DNA of 5,224 bases from Gammaproteobacteria bacterium (GTDB taxonomy: Bacteria > Pseudomonadota > Gammaproteobacteria > GRL18). Made by a program: the position numbers and the translations under genes. Below, one piece after another: positions 1-5,224 of the stretch; the stretch's first letter is position 1, and each line of letters opens with the position of its first letter. The stretch is from contig DAOVUK010000277.1 of the NCBI GenBank assembly GCA_030632625.1, forward strand, positions 1-5,224, written 5' to 3'. The notes beneath the pieces are model-generated. The model searched no databases. It worked only from the letters and a program-made list of their open reading frames with translations, and had not been told where the DNA came from.

Positions 1-2358
1 AAATGCCGCGGCGCTATCTGTTGCCTGCGCACGTATCTCAACATCTGTCGCCTCACCAAGGTCCGTTTCGTCAACAACGAATTCCAGATAAGCAACATCA
101 ATGGTTGCACCCTGTGGGATATTCAGGTTCTGGAATCGCAGTCCAACCGTCTGCTCTCCATTAAACTCAGGGTCATCACCCAGTTCCATATCAGAGCTAT
201 TAAAATCAACGACACCATCACTGGCTCGCTCTTCAACATCATCATTACCCGTGGCAATACGCTTGTTTATAATTCCATCAGTGGCCTCACCCGCGTTAAC
301 GGTATAGCTGTCAATAATGGTTCCTAAGGTATTCAAGAATTCAAAAGTAATCTCAGTATCATTGGCAGTGATACGCATGGCACCATAGTATCCGTTGTAA
401 CGAACCAGACTATTTGCCAAAGGTGAATTGAAATTATAAAGACTACGGCCACCCAGACCGTTCACAAAATAAGGGATACCATCTGCTGACAATCGTTCAT
501 ACACATGGTCATGCCCAGCAATGACGGCATCTGCACCCCATGCTGCATAAGGCCATTGCATTTCTGGATATGAACCATGGTTGGCGGATGAATAAGGAGC
601 ATGATGAACAAGAACAACCTGCCATGACGCTGTGGATGCAGCCATGGCCTGCTGTAACCAGGCCTTCTGCGCATTCATCTCTGTAGAACTGTCGCGTGCA
701 GCCTGACTATCGATGGCAAAGACATGGACAGGACCCTGAACAAAATCATAGTAACGCTCGTTACCTGAAGTTCCGCTGGTCTCAACACCTGCACCCGGTA
801 GATTGAAATAACTCAGGTATTCATTGATGCCGCCGCCATCAGTGTAATCATGATTACCTGGGGCAGGAAAGAATGCGTTTGTATTTGTAGGACCATCGCC
901 CCCACTGCAATTACTGCCAGCAGTAACATCTGTCATGTAATTACAGAAAAACTGCCCAACGGCAGTATCATAGCTAATTGATCCGTATCGATTATCACCC
1001 GCGCCAATGACAAAATCAGCATCCCAGCCATCGATCAAACTGGCAACACTGCCTTCTTCAATAGAACCATCACCATGGTCGCCAATGGCAGCGAATGTCA
1101 CCGGATTCACTGTTGGAACAACTGTCGCTCTGAAATCCTGAACAATAGGTGCGGTCGAATCACCAGTACGTGCATTGTCACGTACGTCAACCAGTCCGGT
1201 TGCTACACCGTAATACAGAATATCTGGATTGGAAAATTGGGTAACGCGTACACTTTCACCATAGGACATAACCGTTCGATATGAGCCATCAACATGTTGT
1301 CCAAAAGACCATGGATATGAAGCGTCTGACGTCGTGGCACTGGAATCTTCGCTGTTGTGCTCAAATCCCATATTATGGCCATGCTCATGGGCAAAGGTCA
1401 GGTTACCTACAGCACAGTCAACATCGGTTGCGGCAAATGCAGCATCCTCAAATCCAGGCCCAGGACTACGCTGTATCCAGGCCGTACCACAGGAATTTGG
1501 GGTATCGACAAGAATCGTGACCATATCTGCACCGTACTGATCACGCAGTGCTGCAACACCAGAGTCATTGGTGACCCAATCTAGATCATCGCTCGTGTTG
1601 CCGATGGTTGTGTGATTTACTGCTGCTGTATGCACCAGCCGGTAGCGGGCTGTCATGTTGCTGTTCACAAAAGCAGCATTGGCCGCATCGACAGCGGCCT
1701 GGGCCATGGTTTCAATCTGGGCAACACTGCCTGCATCAGCAAGCGCATCGGTAGAATAGACGACCAACAAGTCGATCAGGACACCGGCATCGCCTTCACT
1801 GGCAGGAATAGCTCCCTCGCTTGCTGCTACCGCATCACCCGCACTGTTGATGTGTGTTCCATTAGTATCACAGGCCGGCATTGCAGAAGTATCAATCTGT
1901 TCAATAGTCAGTGTACCATCTATGTCAGAACTGAATTCAAAAGTATCATCACCGTCTCGTAAGCGACCAAATACTAGACCATTTTTAAGCGTTAAGCTGA
2001 CATCGCTATCATCGTTTCCGACAACCATACCACGCCAGGCAATATCTCCAGCACCACGACGATCAATATCCTTATTTTCAAGGTTGATGATTTTACCGTT
2101 TGGCAAATCTATGCTAAGTACGGGCACCCCTAAAGCCAACCCTTGTATATTAAGGTCACCTCGAATCGAAGAAATACCGTATTTTCGTGGTGTTTGAGGT
2201 GAAGCCTGGTTACTGAATAATGAGATCGGAACCCTGGACAATGCAATGGCACGTCCTTTATTCCCGTTATTCCCCGTTGCTGTTGCGACCGTAATTGATG
2301 TCACACATATAACAGCGCCAATTAACATTGAGGAAAATTGTTTTAAACATATTTTCAT
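1..2358 (-). CDS. Secreted two-enzyme protein: reprolysin-like metzincin protease fused to a metallophosphoesterase (3' end beyond window)
   Basis: The frame is open without a stop from ATG at 2358 to the left edge (786 codons), so the C-terminus is missing. Residues 1-27 are a Sec signal peptide: positive start, hydrophobic core, likely cleavage after ATA at residue 27. Residues about 45-165 look like a propeptide with Cys163 near its end, which might act as a cysteine switch. Residues about 190-409 are a zinc metalloprotease domain. H324, E325, H328, G331 and H334 form HExxHxxGxxH, the Met-turn is VMSYG with M364, and C290 and C315 may form a disulfide. After a short linker, residues about 421-640 carry metallophosphoesterase motifs: GDHGDG (D427), GDN (D455, N456), GNHD (N502-D504), HH (585-586) and GHDHVYER (H616, H618). 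This arrangement resembles purple-acid-phosphatase-like enzymes. From about residue 697 a beta-rich module begins with NKRIATGNDDVEE. The start is supported by GGAG 9 nt upstream. Substrates are unknown, and action in the periplasm or outside the cell is inferred. Confidence 0.93.
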   Translation of the reverse strand, partial: MKICLKQFSSMLIGAVICVTSITVATATGNNGNKGRAIALSRVPISLFSNQASPQTPRKYGISSIRGDLNIQGLALGVPVLSIDLPNGKIINLENKDIDRRGAGDIAWRGMVVGNDDSDVSLTLKNGLVFGRLRDGDDTFEFSSDIDGTLTIEQIDTSAMPACDTNGTHINSAGDAVAASEGAIPASEGDAGVLIDLLVVYSTDALADAGSVAQIETMAQAAVDAANAAFVNSNMTARYRLVHTAAVNHTTIGNTSDDLDWVTNDSGVAALRDQYGADMVTILVDTPNSCGTAWIQRSPGPGFEDAAFAATDVDCAVGNLTFAHEHGHNMGFEHNSEDSSATTSDASYPWSFGQHVDGSYRTVMSYGESVRVTQFSNPDILYYGVATGLVDVRDNARTGDSTAPIVQDFRATVVPTVNPVTFAAIGDHGDGSIEEGSVASLIDGWDADFVIGAGDNRYGSISYDTAVGQFFCNYMTDVTAGSNCSGGDGPTNTNAFFPAPGNHDYTDGGGINEYLSYFNLPGAGVETSGTSGNERYYDFVQGPVHVFAIDSQAARDSSTEMNAQKAWLQQAMAASTASWQVVLVHHAPYSSANHGSYPEMQWPYAAWGADAVIAGHDHVYERLSADGIPYFVNGLGGRSLYNFNSPLANSLVRYNGYYGAMRITANDTEITFEFLNTLGTIIDSYTVNAGEATDGIINKRIATGNDDVEERASDGVVDFNSSDMELGDDPEFNGEQTVGLRFQNLNIPQGATIDVAYLEFVVDETDLGEATDVEIRAQATDSAAAF

Positions 2359-2367
2359 CGCGCACTA

Positions 2368-2371
2368 CTCC
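2368..2371 (-). promoter_or_regulatory. Ribosome binding site of the protease-phosphoesterase gene
   Basis: The minus strand reads GGAG with a 9-nt spacer to the ATG at 2358. The next in-frame ATG lies within the signal peptide (Met11), so this site fixes the start that gives a complete signal sequence. Confidence 0.75.
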
Positions 2372-2383
2372 ATATATTGTTAT

Positions 2384-2420
2384 AAAAAATCAGGCTCAGT
2401 CAGTTCAGACTATTTGAGCC
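2384..2420 (-). terminator. Terminator-like hairpin in the 5' leader of the protease-phosphoesterase gene
   Basis: On the minus strand GGCTCA (2420-2415) pairs with TGAGCC (2398-2393). A further inner AGTC/GACT pairing is possible, and the sequence TGA plus six T follows. It lies only about 13 nt upstream of the ribosome binding site, where a plain terminator would block the gene. It is therefore either an attenuator or expression platform, or the end of an upstream minus-strand transcript. The stem is short and moderately stable, so the call is tentative. Confidence 0.4.
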
Positions 2421-2448
2421 ATTTACTTATTGTTTCTTTTATTTCTGT

Positions 2449-2560
2449 ATGACTATAGGTAAGGTTTTAAGAATTGCTGTTTCACCACGACACAAATCTT
2501 CTAATATTTACATACGTCTTTGCATCAAATCTATAGTCATTGACATCAATCAGCAATTCT
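2449..2560 (-). promoter_or_regulatory. Possible pseudoknotted leader RNA (two interleaved perfect 10-bp inverted repeats)
   Basis: ATGACTATAG (2449-2458) is the exact reverse complement of CTATAGTCAT (2531-2540), and AGAATTGCTG (2470-2479) that of CAGCAATTCT (2551-2560). The four arms occur in crossing order, so in RNA they can form an H-type pseudoknot with two 10-bp stems, joined on the minus strand by loops of 10, 51 and 11 nt. The 10- and 11-nt loops are about the size needed to cross the stems. UUCUC (2569-2565) could instead pair with GAGAA (2561-2557), which would compete with one stem. Another small dyad, ATTGAcaTCAAT (2539-2550), fills one loop. The repeats sit upstream of a T-tailed hairpin and the gene start. 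As DNA they could equally be paired protein-binding sites. I do not recognise a known riboswitch class. Confidence 0.35.
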
Positions 2561-2572
2561 CGCTGAGAACAC

Positions 2573-2613
2573 AAAAAAACGGAGAGCTAAGCATAAGAAA
2601 TATTCCAGCCCTC
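2573..2613 (-). terminator. Rho-independent terminator, possibly bidirectional
   Basis: On the minus strand GAGGGCT (2613-2607) pairs with AGCTCTC (2588-2582), 7 bp with one G-U, followed by CG and seven T (2579-2573). On the plus strand the same stem has one A-C mismatch and is followed by six T (2614-2619), so weaker termination in that direction is possible. No convincing gene lies directly upstream on either strand. It may insulate the leader of the protease-phosphoesterase gene from upstream transcription. Confidence 0.5.
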
Positions 2614-3188
2614 TTTTTTGTACATTTCATTCCATAAACAATGCTGGGTAAATTAATTTTCCATTTCTTATTAATTTGAAGATTCAAAACAATTGCTGTT
2701 AAGACTATCATCCTTTTTTTGACTGTATATTGTACTAAAGTACTAAATTCATCTCTTTTTTGGGGCTCCTGTAGCTGTAACTTACATGCATAATCCAGTA
2801 ATTGTTTTAGGCTATCTTTGTCAATCAGTGTAGAAAACTTAGTTTGATAGGGAGCATGAAGGCCAGCAGTCAGCCAGAAGCAGTCATTCATTTACAGCCA
2901 TAACCGGAAAGCTACCAGTTGCAAGCAAATCCAGGTCTGCCCCTACTATACCCTTATACAAAGTGTTCGTGACATAGGGAAAGACAAACCATTTAATAGT
3001 ATAAGTACAGACTTGCCCCCCTTTTGCAATAGGATGCAAAAAAATCCGTCTACTTGGGGCTTTATACCTACGGCTCAAGCACGTGAAATTGAAGGTTATT
3101 CAAACTGAGCCACTACCCAAGACTGCTCGTTTAGGGAAAATTATCGGGTAATTAGTAATTCGTCATGTACAGGCCCATCAAACATGGC
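2614..3188. other. Intergenic stretch without a supportable gene
   Basis: Short open frames occur on both strands. On the minus strand a TTG-initiated 64-codon frame (2884-3078) overlaps by 8 nt a 113-codon ATG frame (2550-2891). On the plus strand a 48-codon frame runs from about 3005 to 3151. None has a good ribosome binding site or a recognisable motif, and the 113-codon frame runs through the terminator at 2573-2613. The part from about 2890 to 3160 is somewhat richer in G+C than its surroundings and might be decayed coding sequence. A small 7-bp stem, TTTTGCA/TGCAAAA, lies at 3022-3041. Confidence 0.5.
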
Positions 3189-3223
3189 AAAAAAACGGGT
3201 GTCTCCGAAGGTGGAAGCACCCG
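3189..3223 (-). terminator. Rho-independent terminator of the 269-residue secreted protein gene
   Basis: On the minus strand CGGGTG (3223-3218) pairs with CACCCG (3201-3196). An inner TCC/GGA pairing extends the hairpin, and seven T follow (3195-3189). It begins about 20 nt after the stop codon of the gene at 3244-4053. The T tract on that strand only makes the direction clear. Confidence 0.85.
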
Positions 3224-3243
3224 AAGATAGAGTCTGAATGTGT

Positions 3244-4053
3244 TTATTGACAGGGAGTAAATGTCGACTCAAACGCTGCATGACATTCCTGTACCTGATC
3301 TAACGTCAGATCATAGCGATACCGTTCTATTAACGCGCCTGGAGTTTCAGGCTTATATTCGAACACATAGCCATACCAAGTACCATCGAATTGATCTTCA
3401 AGGCCAATCTCTGTTTCAACAGATTCATCAACTGCTGTGCGAGAAATGTATTGGAAGTATTCGGTTCCATCGGAGTAGCATATATACTCTGGATCTGTGA
3501 TTTGAGAAAGACGCTCAAAAACAGTGGCTGGATCTATCAAATCACAATTGGCTGAAGGTGATGTAACAATCAAAAGTTTTAATTCAGCAGTTAAGATTTT
3601 ACGAATGTTCATCGGGGGCATATCGACATGAACACTATTAGGTCCAAATGAAATGTTAAGCTCATTTTTTTGTTTGAAGTCATTGCTAATGATCTCAACG
3701 CCAACGATGTCACCACCGTAGTTTAAATCGGTGAAATGAAAGTTAAGCCTAGTAATTTGATTTGGTTTATTAAGAAGACTCGTGTACGCAATTGTTAAGG
3801 TATTTGCGTCAAAATCCGCTGAATAAGTTACATTTGTTGTGAGATAAGAAAATTCCACACCAGGATCAACAACAGTGGCAATAGTTGGGGTGCTATCATA
3901 TATATCCGCATTGAATCCATTATAACCTAGGTTATTCCAATCAAGTTGACCACCTATTGTATCGCCGATCAAGTCTGCCGCCATAGCAGGAGTGGCAAAC
4001 AGCATCATAAAAATACTTATATAAAGTGGACGCAATAAATTAGATTTCTTCAT
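3244..4053 (-). CDS. Secreted beta-rich protein of unknown function
   Basis: This complete 269-residue protein has a clear Sec signal peptide: MKK start, hydrophobic residues about 10-22, AMA cleavage site after residue 25. The mature protein begins ADLIGDTIGG. Residues about 27-150 alternate short hydrophobic strands with polar turns and include SADFDANTLTIAYTS and FHFTDLNYGGDIVGVEI. From memory this pattern resembles an N-terminal module in many small exported proteins of exosortase/PEP-CTERM bacteria, but there is no PEP-CTERM tail here: the protein ends FTPCQ. The C-terminal part (about 165-269) has four cysteines (170, 192, 257, 268), enough for two disulfides, and is rich in acidic and aromatic residues (GTWYGYVFEYKPE). 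No catalytic motif is visible. The start is supported by AAGGT 7 nt upstream. The gene has its own terminator and lies 885 bp from the next gene, so it is probably monocistronic. Expression as an exported protein is likely, but its role is not known. Confidence 0.85.
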   Translation of the reverse strand: MKKSNLLRPLYISIFMMLFATPAMAADLIGDTIGGQLDWNNLGYNGFNADIYDSTPTIATVVDPGVEFSYLTTNVTYSADFDANTLTIAYTSLLNKPNQITRLNFHFTDLNYGGDIVGVEIISNDFKQKNELNISFGPNSVHVDMPPMNIRKILTAELKLLIVTSPSANCDLIDPATVFERLSQITDPEYICYSDGTEYFQYISRTAVDESVETEIGLEDQFDGTWYGYVFEYKPETPGALIERYRYDLTLDQVQECHAAFESTFTPCQ

Positions 4054-4060
4054 TTTTATT

Positions 4061-4065
4061 ACCTT
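4061..4065 (-). promoter_or_regulatory. Ribosome binding site of the secreted protein gene
   Basis: The minus strand reads AAGGT, 7 nt before the ATG at 4053. This spacing supports the start that gives a complete signal peptide. Confidence 0.7.
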
Positions 4066-4082
4066 TAATTCAGTTAGAAAAC

Positions 4083-4098
4083 CACCTTACATAAGGTG
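4083..4098. promoter_or_regulatory. Palindrome in the leader of the secreted protein gene (possible operator)
   Basis: CACCTTA and TAAGGTG are perfect inverted arms separated by CA, a 16-bp dyad 30 bp upstream of the start codon. A two-base centre suits a dimeric DNA-binding protein better than an RNA hairpin. No regulator is present in the window, so the function is inferred. Confidence 0.35.
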
Positions 4099-4099
4099 A

Positions 4100-4131
4100 T
4101 AGTTATCAACTATAAATTTAATCCTATAGTT
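4100..4131. promoter_or_regulatory. Overlapping TATAGTT-type inverted repeats upstream of the secreted protein gene
   Basis: ATAGTT-atc-AACTAT (4100-4114) is a 6-bp dyad. AACTATA (4109-4115) is also inverted against TATAGTT (4125-4131). On the minus strand this puts TATAGT, five of six matches to a -10 box, about 57 bp before the ATG. No good -35 box stands at the right distance. It could be a promoter with overlapping operator sites, but the AT-rich composition weakens the case. Confidence 0.25.
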
Positions 4132-4296
4132 TAGAATCAAGATAGCACGCATAGAAACTCTAGATTGTGAACTACGTCTATTTTATAGCTATTATCGTTA
4201 AAGCATTGATCATGCCATCCCAAATAGGAGCTAGTAACACCCTGTTTTTTTTATAAAATAAAATAAATGTTACAAGAGAATCTGAATGCATGCTTT
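4132..4296. other. AT-rich intergenic stretch, nothing recognised
   Basis: No open frame of note on either strand. A run of eight T at 4244-4251 follows no convincing stem, so I do not call it a terminator. A TATAAA-like -10 candidate on the minus strand (about 4183-4188) lacks a partner -35. Confidence 0.5.
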
Positions 4297-4333
4297 AAAA
4301 AAACGCTGCAACTATTTCTTACATATTTTGCAG
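4297..4333 (-). terminator. Minus-strand terminator-like hairpin
   Basis: On the minus strand CTGCAA (4333-4328) pairs with TTGCAG (4311-4306) across a 16-nt loop, followed by CG and seven T (4303-4297). The stem is only six pairs and the loop is large, so it is weaker than the terminator at 3189-3223. No protein gene lies upstream on this strand in the window, so it may end a non-coding transcript. Confidence 0.4.
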
Positions 4334-4418
4334 AAAACCACATTTTATGCGGGGTTTTAAACTTTATAATTTTGGTCTATGAAACTATGAGGGACCCCAA
4401 GAACCAGACCAATATTAT
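4297..4418 (-). ncRNA. Possible small RNA: three consecutive hairpins ending in a T run
   Basis: Reading the minus strand, a 13-position stem with one mismatch (4418-4406 with 4378-4366) comes first. Next is a hairpin with AAAACC/GGTTTT arms (4358-4334). Last is the terminator-like hairpin at 4333-4306 with its T tract. Three adjacent stems with a 3' T run is the usual layout of a bacterial small RNA. I found no convincing promoter before it; the sequence TAATAT just upstream lacks a -35. No protein-coding frame occupies the region. Confidence 0.22.
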
Positions 4419-4573
4419 TTAGTCAATCCTGAAAAAGTTTTCTATTTATCGGCATCTAAGTAGGAACTTCCATGTGTTGGATTAATAAGATATCTCTTTG
4501 GATGAGTTGTTTAATAATTTGGGTAGGAATCATTTTTAAATTTTATTGTTAACTGAAATGAAGGTCTGCAAAG
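4419..4573. other. AT-rich intergenic stretch, nothing recognised
   Basis: No gene, strong stem or promoter pair is visible here on either strand. Confidence 0.5.
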
Positions 4574-4752
4574 GGTCCAGAGTGTGTGAAAACTCTAAAA
4601 TTTTGGGAGCGAAAGGGATGCCTCTACAATTAAGCATAAGAATGGAGTTCACCTTATTTGGTCGACACCACTTTTGATGAGATTTTGATAATAAAACCGC
4701 CTTGTTTTTCCACCAAGTTTATAAATCTTGAGTTTTTCACACACTCTGGGTC
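4574..4752. mobile_element. Miniature inverted-repeat element or IS remnant with GGTC target duplication
   Basis: CAGAGTGTGTGAAAACTC at 4578-4595 is repeated in inverse orientation at 4730-4748, the only difference being one extra A/T in a homopolymer. GGTC stands directly outside both ends (4574-4577 and 4749-4752), as a 4-bp target-site duplication would. The enclosed 171 bp carry no intact transposase, so it is a MITE-like or internally deleted element that would need a transposase supplied elsewhere. The TGTGTGAAAA core resembles ends of some IS families from memory, but I cannot assign one. Confidence 0.55.
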
Positions 4753-4945
4753 GGTTTCTGCCCGTTGATCTAGTGCTACTTCTAGCTCTTTTTTATACCT
4801 CAAATGGTGGTTCAAATTCTTCGAATTGTCTTAATCTGCAAACATTTGCTTTTGGGTGGCACTTTAATAGAACAAAAAGGTGTTTGCAGATCCCAAAAAT
4901 ACGAAGTCTGTCAAATTCTGAAGAGGCAGAATGACGTAAGTATAA
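4649..4945 (-). pseudogene. Decayed reading frame across the right end of the inverted-repeat element
   Basis: One minus-strand frame runs 98 codons between stops with a single internal TAA (4795-4793) and no usable start codon. The part before the stop reads as a plausible protein (for example FGICKHLFVLLKCHPKANVC and RQFEEFEPPFEV). A second frame picks up near the A-run beside the stop and is open to a TAA at 4656-4654 (YKKELEVALDQRAETDPECV onward). This pattern fits a broken gene, or the non-coding flank of an IS. The family is not recognised, and a plus-strand frame over part of the same region (4728-4934) is also open, which lowers confidence. Confidence 0.2.
4834..4891. repeat. 11-bp inverted repeat (hairpin)
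   Basis: ATCTGCAAACA (4834-4844) and TGTTTGCAGAT (4881-4891) are perfect inverted arms. An inner CTTTT/AAAAG pairing (4848-4852 with 4875-4879) could lengthen the stem. There is no T run after it on either strand, so it is not a simple terminator. Confidence 0.5.
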
Positions 4946-4952
4946 CTATACT
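4939..4952. repeat. 14-bp palindrome
   Basis: AGTATA-ac-TATACT forms a 6+2+6 dyad. It is AT-rich and isolated from any gene start in the window, so it is recorded only as a structure. Confidence 0.3.
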
Positions 4953-4982
4953 AACTTTAATCGTATTCGATAAAAATTACTG

Positions 4983-5022
4983 GGGTGAGAGACGCTGTTT
5001 CAATCATATTCTTCTCTGACCC
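4983..5022. repeat. Imperfect 10-bp hairpin
   Basis: GGGTGAGAGA (4983-4992) is inverted against TCTCTGACCC (5013-5022) with one mismatch, leaving a 20-nt loop. No T tract follows on either strand. Confidence 0.4.
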
Positions 5023-5082
5023 TAATACTGCTTACTTAACAGAGCATTATTTATATATTTCAATCAGATAAAGTATTTTATG

Positions 5083-5157
5083 AAGGTTAAGCTCTCCTTT
5101 GTAATCAGATATAATTGAATTACCACGTAAAATTAATCTGATAAAGAGCTTAACCTT
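5083..5157. repeat. Long interrupted inverted repeat, about 25 paired bases
   Basis: AAGGTTAAGCTCT (5083-5095) is the exact inverse of AGAGCTTAACCTT (5145-5157). Inside it ATCAGAT (5104-5110) pairs with ATCTGAT (5136-5142), and TAATT (5112-5116) with AATTA (5131-5135). The result is a hairpin with an 8/2 internal loop, a one-base bulge and a 14-nt apical loop. No T run follows. A near copy of part of it, AATCAGATAAAG, lies just outside at 5062-5073. It could be a tiny MITE, a recombination site or a structured RNA. Confidence 0.6.
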
Positions 5158-5224
5158 GTCTAATATTACAAAAAAAACCGTACTACATCAAATTCGTAAG
5201 TTTAAAAACTCCATTTTTCAATTC
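5158..5224. other. Window end, nothing recognised
   Basis: The AT-rich tail contains a run of eight A (5169-5176) but no stem or open frame that can be supported. Confidence 0.4.

Noticed and set aside
1612..2197. Two 116-codon plus-strand frames and several shorter ones between 101 and 2452
   Set aside because: They lie antisense to the protease-phosphoesterase gene, whose motifs show the real frame, or in its leader.
2550..2891. 113-codon minus-strand frame, overlapping by 8 nt a TTG-initiated 64-codon frame at 2884-3078
   Set aside because: There is no good ribosome binding site and no recognisable motif. The end of the frame runs through a convincing terminator (2573-2613) and into the inverted-repeat arm at 2551-2560. 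The overlapping stop and start looks like coupling but is not enough alone.
3005..3151. 48-codon plus-strand frame ending in LPKTARLGKIIG, faintly like the C-terminal motif of acyl-CoA ligases
   Set aside because: It is too short, has no start codon with a ribosome binding site, and the rest of the peptide does not match that family.
3261..3518. Open frames on both strands inside the secreted protein gene
   Set aside because: They are alternative frames of a gene with a signal peptide, ribosome binding site and terminator.
4244..4251. Run of eight T as a plus-strand terminator
   Set aside because: No stable stem directly precedes it and no plus-strand gene lies upstream.
2588..4642. 12-bp direct match TAAGCATAAGAA at 2588-2599 and 4631-4642
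   Set aside because: A match of this length is expected about once by chance in an AT-rich window of this size, and the flanks do not match.
5033..5157. Integron attC site, suggested by ACTTAAC, GTTAAGC and GCTTAAC boxes
   Set aside because: In the strong inverted repeat the boxes are in the reverse order for attC (GTTRRRY first). The other pairing, 5033-5092, has no matching inner L boxes, and no integrase or cassette is visible.
1..5224. CRISPR array, tRNA or rRNA genes
   Set aside because: No regularly spaced direct repeats, and no cloverleaf or rRNA-like sequence was seen on either strand.

Overview
The window looks like a bacterial chromosome segment, probably from a Gram-negative gammaproteobacterium. 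The evidence for this is two genes with Sec signal peptides and Shine-Dalgarno sites, a secreted beta-rich protein of a type common in exosortase/PEP-CTERM bacteria, and a multidomain secreted metallohydrolase. The exact lineage cannot be read from the sequence. Both convincing genes are on the minus strand. The coding parts are richer in G+C, and the long gaps between and beyond them are AT-rich and contain many inverted repeats.

Layout. Positions 1-2358 (minus, continuing past the left edge) encode the first 786 residues of a large exported protein. In order it has a signal peptide, a propeptide-like region, a reprolysin-type metzincin protease domain (HExxHxxGxxH plus Met-turn), a calcineurin-like/purple-acid-phosphatase-type metallophosphoesterase domain, and the start of a C-terminal beta-rich module. 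This gene has a good ribosome binding site. Upstream of it is a leader with two interleaved 10-bp inverted repeats (a possible pseudoknot), a terminator-like hairpin with a T run, and a stronger terminator further upstream. This resembles an attenuated or riboswitch-like leader.

Positions 2614-3188 hold no gene I can support. A clear Rho-independent terminator (3189-3223) ends the second gene at 3244-4053 (minus). That gene is a complete 269-residue secreted protein of unknown function, with two small palindromes in its 5' leader.

Positions 4054-5224 contain no intact gene. They hold a run of hairpins ending in a minus-strand terminator (possible small RNA), a 171-bp element with terminal inverted repeats and a 4-bp target duplication (MITE or IS remnant), a decayed minus-strand reading frame across its right end, and several further inverted repeats. 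The largest of these is a 25-bp interrupted stem at 5083-5157.

The two genes are separated by 885 bp and two terminators, so they are probably transcribed independently. Both products are expected to leave the cytoplasm. Nothing in the sequence links them into one pathway. The best leads are the protease-phosphoesterase fusion and the structured leader in front of it.
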